Source: Phycisphaerales bacterium
GTDB taxonomy: Bacteria; Planctomycetota; Phycisphaerae; Phycisphaerales; UBA1924
Reading direction: 5' to 3'
Assembly: GCA_020846975.1 (NCBI GenBank)
Contig: JADLCX010000068.1
Location: 1-64,000 of the forward strand
Length of the DNA: 64,000 nt
Positions 60,066-64,000 of the stretch are shown here, one piece after another. The stretch's first letter is position 1. Every line of letters starts with the position of its first letter. The notes beneath the pieces were generated by a model. It worked only from the letters and a program-made list of their open reading frames with translations, had not been told where the DNA came from and ran no database searches. The position numbers and the translations under genes were made by a program.

Positions 60066-60609
60066 ACCCCATCCTTCTTCCCGCCTTTCTCCGCGGCGCA
60101 TCCCGGCGTTGGCCGCGTTGTCCTGCGCGTTGGTCCTCTCCGCCTGTTCCTCCGACCCGCGCCAGGGCTATTCGTTCAACTCCTCCTTCTCGTCGGATGT
60201 CAAGACCGTGCACGTCGCGCTCTTTGACAACCCGACCTTCCAGCGCGGGATCGAGGTCGAGCTCACCGACGCGGTGATCAAGGAGATCCAGTCGAACACC
60301 CCGTGGAAGGTCACCGACTCCTCGGTCGCCGACACCACGCTCTCGGGCAGGATCACCGCGGCGACGATGAACCGCCTCAGTTCCAACCGCGACTCGGGCC
60401 TCTCGCAGGAGATCGCCTTCGCGATCACGCTCGACTTCGACTTCAAGGATGCCCGCACCGGCAAGCCGCTGGTCAGCCGCCGCGCGTTCACCGCCAGCGA
60501 GACCTTCGTCCCCACCAAGCCCGTGGGCGAGCGGCTCGAGGTCGGCCAGCACGCGACGGTCCAGCAGATGGCGCGGGACATCGTCAGCGAGCTGCGGTCG
60601 AGCTGGTGA
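60055..60609 (+). CDS. lptE: LptE-like LPS-assembly lipoprotein
   Basis: This 184-residue predicted lipoprotein has a lipobox near residue 30 (ALSCALVLSACSSDP). The mature domain starts GYSFNSSFSSDVKTVHVALF and continues with a two-layer beta-alpha fold (FDNPTFQRGIEVELTDAVIK, then the D-S-x-L-S-G-x-I strand), like LptE/RlpB, the plug of the LPS transporter LptD in the outer membrane. ATG 60055 has GGAGG 5 nt upstream and overlaps the bamD-like stop, so translation is coupled. This pair supports a double-membrane cell. Confidence 0.75.
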   Translation: MAAEPHPSSRLSPRRIPALAALSCALVLSACSSDPRQGYSFNSSFSSDVKTVHVALFDNPTFQRGIEVELTDAVIKEIQSNTPWKVTDSSVADTTLSGRITAATMNRLSSNRDSGLSQEIAFAITLDFDFKDARTGKPLVSRRAFTASETFVPTKPVGERLEVGQHATVQQMARDIVSELRSSW

Positions 60610-60738
60610 GAAAGCAGAGAGCGGTAAGCGGGAAAGAGGAAGCAGGAAGGCATCCGACGATCGGGCGGCGGGGCTGGGGGGTTGAGAGGTTGTTCGGACT
60701 TTGACGAACAAACAGCGCTGCGTCCCGGATCACGCCCG

Positions 60739-60843
60739 CGGCGCATCGCGCCGTTCGGACGTAGCGTCGCGCAGCCCGGCCGTAGCGTCGCGCTGTGCGG
60801 ATGGAGCGTGGCGCAGCCCGGGCTGGCGTCGCGCCGTGCGACT
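60739..60843. repeat. Degenerate 21-bp tandem array
   Basis: Units of 21 bp (for example GCGTCGCGCAGCCCGG and GCGTCGCGCTGTGCGG, each with a flanking CGTA) recur from 60739 to about 60843, with 60-90 percent identity by eye. It lies in the gene-free interval 60610-61215. A further weaker unit may precede it at 60718. Confidence 0.6.
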
Positions 60844-60992
60844 CCCGTGCGGGGTTCGCAGTTGCTCTTTGGTGTGGGTCGGGGCACGTGCGCGGAATAA
60901 CACGCTGCGGCCCTTGGGCCCGGATCCAGTGAGGTCGAAGGTGATCGTTCGTGCCGCGGCATCCGCATCTAAGCCGCTTCGGCGGAACAGCG

Positions 60993-61149
60993 TTAGCCGG
61001 GGGCGAAAGCCCCCGGTGAGCGTCGGTCTTGTTCAGAGAGCCCTGAAAGGGCGGCACAAGATAGTGCGCGCTTGATGAACCGCTGTGTCGCCCCGTTGGG
61101 GCTCACGGATCAAATCGCACGCCAACCGGGGGCTCACGCCCCCGGCTAC
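60993..61149. repeat. Inverted-repeat element with four small hairpins
   Basis: TTAGCCGGGGGC-GAAA-GCCCCCGG (60993-61016) is mirrored by CCGGGGGC-TCAC-GCCCCCGGCTA (61126-61148). Between them lie GCCC-TGAAA-GGGC (61040-61052) and GCCCC-GTT-GGGGC (61090-61102). The interval 60610-61215 otherwise shows nothing but this and the 21-bp array. Confidence 0.65.
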
Positions 61150-61202
61150 GGCTGTTGGGCCGCTGGCGCGGCTCCGAGCCAAGCACACGCGCGCCCGCGC
61201 GG

Positions 61203-61208
61203 TACGAT
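61203..61208 (+). promoter_or_regulatory. TACGAT -10-like hexamer 7 nt before the 61216 gene
   Basis: TACGAT-CCGCACG-ATG (61216), without a Shine-Dalgarno sequence. Confidence 0.35.
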
Positions 61209-61215
61209 CCGCACG

Positions 61216-61839
61216 ATGAGCGTCGCGCCCGCCCCCACCCCCACCCCCCGCAAGCGAAGACGATGGCGCTGCTGGGGACGGCGGAGAAGCTGGGCGCTCC
61301 GCTGGGGCGGGCTCGCGGTGTGCGTGGCGGTGGCGGGGGTGTGGGGGGTGAGTGAGTGGCGGCAGTTCGCAGCATCCAACGAACACAGTTACTTGAGCCA
61401 CTCGCAGGAAAAGCGCCGTGGCGGAGTCAGCGCGGCGTGCTGGCGCGGAACCGTGGCCTTGAGCTGGTCTGATGGCGTGTGGGATCGTCGCACGCGCAAG
61501 CCCGAGCCGACTTCGGAACACCCCAGACACAGCCGGTGGACTTGGACAACAACGCGGACGCCCAACACGCTCATCTTCGGTCGAGACTGGTGGTTTCACT
61601 TCGAGAGCTACGCGAGCACCTCGCTACGGATTCGGATGGCTCGCTTTCCCCTCTGGTTCCCCCTGCTCCTCGCCGCCGCGCCCACCGCCCTCGCCTGGCG
61701 CTCCGAGCTCCGACGCCGCCGACGCGAGCGCGGGGGGAAGTGTGCGAAGTGCGGGTATGACCTTGCGGGGCTGGCGAGGGGGGGTGGGGCCGCGTGCCCG
61801 GAGTGCGGGGCGAAGCAAGCAGAGGAGCCGGGGAGCTGA
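61216..61839 (+). CDS. Hypothetical membrane protein with C-terminal zinc ribbon
   Basis: This 207-residue protein starts with a Lys/Arg-rich stretch and a membrane helix near residues 36-53 (GLAVCVAVAGVWGV), then a large Trp/Ser-rich soluble region with no clear homology, a second helix (FPLWFPLLLAAAPTALAW) and a C-terminal zinc ribbon CAKCGYDLAGLARGGGAACP with CG. The last is the same type as at 27640. ATG 61216 is preceded by TACGAT (7 nt). The ORF's 255-aa version starts inside the repeat element. Confidence 0.6.
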   Translation: MSVAPAPTPTPRKRRRWRCWGRRRSWALRWGGLAVCVAVAGVWGVSEWRQFAASNEHSYLSHSQEKRRGGVSAACWRGTVALSWSDGVWDRRTRKPEPTSEHPRHSRWTWTTTRTPNTLIFGRDWWFHFESYASTSLRIRMARFPLWFPLLLAAAPTALAWRSELRRRRRERGGKCAKCGYDLAGLARGGGAACPECGAKQAEEPGS

Positions 61840-61895
61840 GGAGCAGAGGAGAGATAAGACATTCGCGCTCCCCCTCTCCCCTGCTCCTCAGCTCC
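61832..61895. repeat. Inverted repeat with 15-bp perfect arms
   Basis: GGAGCTGAGGAGCAG (61832-61846) is complementary to CTGCTCCTCAGCTCC (61881-61895). The left arm overlaps the last codons and stop of the 61216 gene; the right half lies in a C/T-rich tract leading to the M3 peptidase gene. Confidence 0.7.
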
Positions 61896-61963
61896 TCTGC
61901 TCCCCCTCTCCCCCGCTCCTCCGCTCCTCAGCCGCCCTCCCCCCGCCCCTACCCTCCCCCCGC

Positions 61964-63700
61964 ATGATTCCCTCCTTCACACGCGCTTCTGATCTTGTCC
62001 CCGCGGACCTCGACGCCACGAGCTGGGCCGCGCTCGAGCCGCTCTACCGCGAGCTGCTCGGCCGCGAGCTGCGCTGCGGGAACTGTCTGGAGCACCTCAT
62101 CCTCGACCGCAGCGAGCTCGATGCGGCCGTCTCGGAGGCGGGCAACAGGCTGTACATCAACATGAGCTGCCACACCGACGATGAGGCGGCGAACAGGGCC
62201 TTCCTCGCGTTCGTCGAGGGCGTGCAGCCGCGGCACAAGGAGATGGGCTTCGAGCTGGACCGCAAGATCGTCGGCTCGCCGCACGTGAAGGATCTCGATC
62301 AGGAGCGGTACCGCGTCTACCTCCGCGACCTGAAACTCGCCGTCGAGCTCTTCCGGCCGGAGAACGTGCCGATCGAGACCGAGCTGACGCGCCTGGAGAC
62401 CGAGTACTCGCAGATCGCCGGGGCGATGACCGTGGCCTTCCGCGGCGAGGAGATGACGCTCCCGCGGATGGCGAAGTTCAACGAGGACACCGACCGGGCG
62501 GTGCGCGAGGAGGCCTGGCGGCTGGTCGCCGAGCGGCGGTTCAAGGATGCCGACACGCTCGATGCCCTGTACGAGAAGATGCTGGGCCTGCGGCAGCGGG
62601 TAGCGGTGAATGCGGGGTTTACGAACTTCCGCGACTACATGCACAAGGCCAAGAAGCGGTTCGACTACACACCCGAGACCTGCCACGAGTTCGCCCGCGG
62701 CGTCGAGGAGGTGTGCACACCGCTCCTGCGCGAGTTGATGGCCGAGCGGAAGAAGGCGCTGGGGGTGGAGAAGTTGAGGCCGTGGGATGGGCAGGTGGAC
62801 CCGAAGGGGCGGCCGGGCCTGCGGCCGTTCGCGACCGCGGCGGAAATGGTGGAGAAGACCAGCCGCGTGTTCAGGAAGATGGACCCCTCGCTGGCGGAGA
62901 TGTTCGAGTTTCTGCGGGAAGGCGCCGGAGCGAATGGCACAGCGCGGGCCTGCCTGGATCTCGAGTCTCGCAAGGGCAAGGCGCCCGGCGGGTACCAGAC
63001 CACGCTCGAGCGGCAGCGCAAGCCGTTCATCTTCATGAACGCCGCCGGTGTGCAGCGCGATGTCGAGACGATCCTGCACGAGGCGGGGCACGCCTTTCAC
63101 GCGATCCTCTGCCGGGCCGACCCGCTGGTGTCCTACCGCGGCGACATCCCGCTGGAGTTCTGCGAGGTCGCGTCGATGAGCATGGAGTTGACCGCGCACC
63201 CCTTCCTCGAAGAGTTCTATTCGTCGGCCGATTCGGACCGCGCCCGGCGCGTGCACATCGAGGACACCATCGCGAGCCTGACGACGATCGCGACGGTGGA
63301 CCAGTTCCAGCACTGGATCTACACGCACCCCGACCACACGCGGGCCGAGCGCCACGAGAAGTGGAAGGAACTGGTCGCCCGCTACGGCCCGGGGCTCGAC
63401 TGGTCGGGGCTCGAGAAGTTCGCCGGTGTCGCGTGGCAGCGGATCCCGCACCTCTATGGCACTCCTTTCTACTACATCGAGTACGGCATCGCGCAGCTCG
63501 GCGCCCTGCAGGTGTGGATCAACTACCGCCGCGATCCGAGGGCCGCGATCGAGTCGTACAAGCGCGGGCTCTCGCTCGGCGGCTCGCGGCCGCTGCCCGA
63601 GCTCTTCCGCGCCGCCGGGCTGGAGTTTGAGTTCGGGCCGGAGACGGTCCGGCGGCTGATCGACGAAGTTCGCGGCGAGCTGGCCCGGATGCCCGCGTGA
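61964..63700 (+). CDS. M3-family oligoendopeptidase (PepF/M3-type)
   Basis: This 578-residue zinc metallopeptidase degrades short peptides. The catalytic motif is ETILHEAGHAFHAIL (residue about 370), with HEAGH and the second zinc ligand Glu in the EFCEVASMSMELTA segment 25-30 residues later. YYIEYGIAQLGALQVW is the usual C-terminal M3 motif. No signal peptide is present, so the enzyme is cytoplasmic. ATG 61964 is chosen; TACCCT lies 8 nt upstream. The 742-aa track ORF extends into the repeat element upstream. Confidence 0.9.
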   Translation: MIPSFTRASDLVPADLDATSWAALEPLYRELLGRELRCGNCLEHLILDRSELDAAVSEAGNRLYINMSCHTDDEAANRAFLAFVEGVQPRHKEMGFELDRKIVGSPHVKDLDQERYRVYLRDLKLAVELFRPENVPIETELTRLETEYSQIAGAMTVAFRGEEMTLPRMAKFNEDTDRAVREEAWRLVAERRFKDADTLDALYEKMLGLRQRVAVNAGFTNFRDYMHKAKKRFDYTPETCHEFARGVEEVCTPLLRELMAERKKALGVEKLRPWDGQVDPKGRPGLRPFATAAEMVEKTSRVFRKMDPSLAEMFEFLREGAGANGTARACLDLESRKGKAPGGYQTTLERQRKPFIFMNAAGVQRDVETILHEAGHAFHAILCRADPLVSYRGDIPLEFCEVASMSMELTAHPFLEEFYSSADSDRARRVHIEDTIASLTTIATVDQFQHWIYTHPDHTRAERHEKWKELVARYGPGLDWSGLEKFAGVAWQRIPHLYGTPFYYIEYGIAQLGALQVWINYRRDPRAAIESYKRGLSLGGSRPLPELFRAAGLEFEFGPETVRRLIDEVRGELARMPA

Positions 63701-63812
63701 CGGGAGAGCCGAGGTTACGCGAGCGCAGCACGCGCCGACGCCGGGCTAACATCCGTGCGGCCCGAGCCCGTCGATTGGCCGACGGTCTGGCTCGCGCGCC
63801 ACGGAGCCGGTC

Positions 63813-64000
63813 ATGAGGTCTGGGACCATCGGAGTCTGCCTGCTCGCCGCGGCCTGCGGCGGTCGACCGGGTCACGCGGTAGCGCAGCCGCCCGCCGCGC
63901 CGCTCAAGGTCGCCGTGGTCCCGATCCGCACCGACGGGCCCAAGAGCCTCGATCCGGTGAAGGGCTCGACCCAGTACGACAACCAGGCGTGCAGCCAGAT
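63813..64000 (+). CDS. ABC transporter solute-binding protein, family 5-like, N-terminal part (cut by window edge)
   Basis: Only 62 codons are in the window, ending at the edge, so the gene is not in the ORF track. The protein has a short signal (MRSGTIGVCLLAAACGG) and then PLKVAVVPIRTDGPKSLDPV with KGSTQYDNQACSQ. The D-P-x-x-x-S/T-x-x-x-Y/D-N-x-x-x-x-x motif is the start of peptide/nickel-type solute-binding proteins (SBP_bac_5), so it is probably the substrate-binding subunit of an oligopeptide ABC importer. The lipobox-like A-A-A-C suggests a lipoprotein. GGAG lies 6 nt before ATG 63813. Confidence 0.65.
   Translation, partial: MRSGTIGVCLLAAACGGRPGHAVAQPPAAPLKVAVVPIRTDGPKSLDPVKGSTQYDNQACSQ

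Noticed and set aside
60610-61215. Additional gene in the gap between lptE and the 61216 gene
   Set aside because: All ORFs there are short and run through the 21-bp array and the inverted-repeat element.

Overview
The window is GC-rich bacterial chromosome that I read as a planctomycete, most likely class Phycisphaerae. The support is a set of lineage-typical features: a PVC-type small basic protein (47203-47364), a Chlamydia Hc1-like histone H1 domain protein, a giant Calx-beta protein with an LEPR-type leader, two PEP-CTERM-like proteins, two secreted proteins ending in EF-hand/dockerin-like DxNxxG repeats, and several small membrane proteins with zinc ribbons. BamD, LptE and a LolCD-like ABC pair indicate a two-membrane envelope. 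This is inference from gene content; no 16S gene is present.

Layout. 1-122 is the right end of an ISAs1-like insertion sequence. 254-5405 is a plus-strand run: APH-like kinase, Hc1 protein, FabZ-like dehydratase, UvrC-like protein, membrane protein, dockerin-type secreted protein. 5578-9186 (minus) is the Calx-beta protein; a divergent epimerase (9539) lies across a 21-bp tandem array. 10596-12202 carries two small proteins and a family-4-like uracil-DNA glycosylase. 12390-15204 (minus) carries a CusF-like copper lipoprotein, a dockerin-type protein, an unknown protein, a carbonic-anhydrase-like protein and a PAP2 phosphatase. GT39 and truB follow on plus. 17738-26480 is a long minus run with mutS, argH and a PD40 lipoprotein. 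26561-31414 holds an RluA-type synthase (plus) and a minus run of zinc-ribbon proteins, a GAF/fRMsr-like protein, rpsR, a DoxX/MauE protein, a rhodanese and a DUF1573 protein. A sigma/anti-sigma-like pair, dus, the LolCD-like pair, polX, an XRE regulator, recG, a DUF971 protein and pyrF fill 31678-43359. Two paralogous PEP-CTERM proteins, nuoI, the small basic protein and an aminotransferase follow. The right part holds recQ, acnA, GT2, LysR, bamD-lptE, an M3 peptidase and the start of an ABC solute-binding protein.

Most genes are housekeeping functions: DNA repair and recombination (mutS, recG, recQ, polX, UDG, UvrC-like), RNA modification (truB, RluA-type, dus), amino-acid and nucleotide metabolism (argH, pyrF, aminotransferase), TCA cycle and respiration (acnA, nuoI), and envelope biogenesis.

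The less ordinary signals are outside the conserved genes. First, at least 18 genes have a TANNNT hexamer 5-8 nt before the start codon, usually without a Shine-Dalgarno sequence, which suggests widespread leaderless transcription. Second, three intergenic arrays share a 21-bp period. Third, there are four intergenic inverted-repeat elements, one of them inside the LolCD-like operon. Fourth, several proteins have unusual architecture: ArgH with an extra C-terminal domain, a family-4-like UDG lacking most Fe-S ligands, and a UvrC-like protein with degraded nuclease motifs. No CRISPR array, tRNA or rRNA gene was seen.
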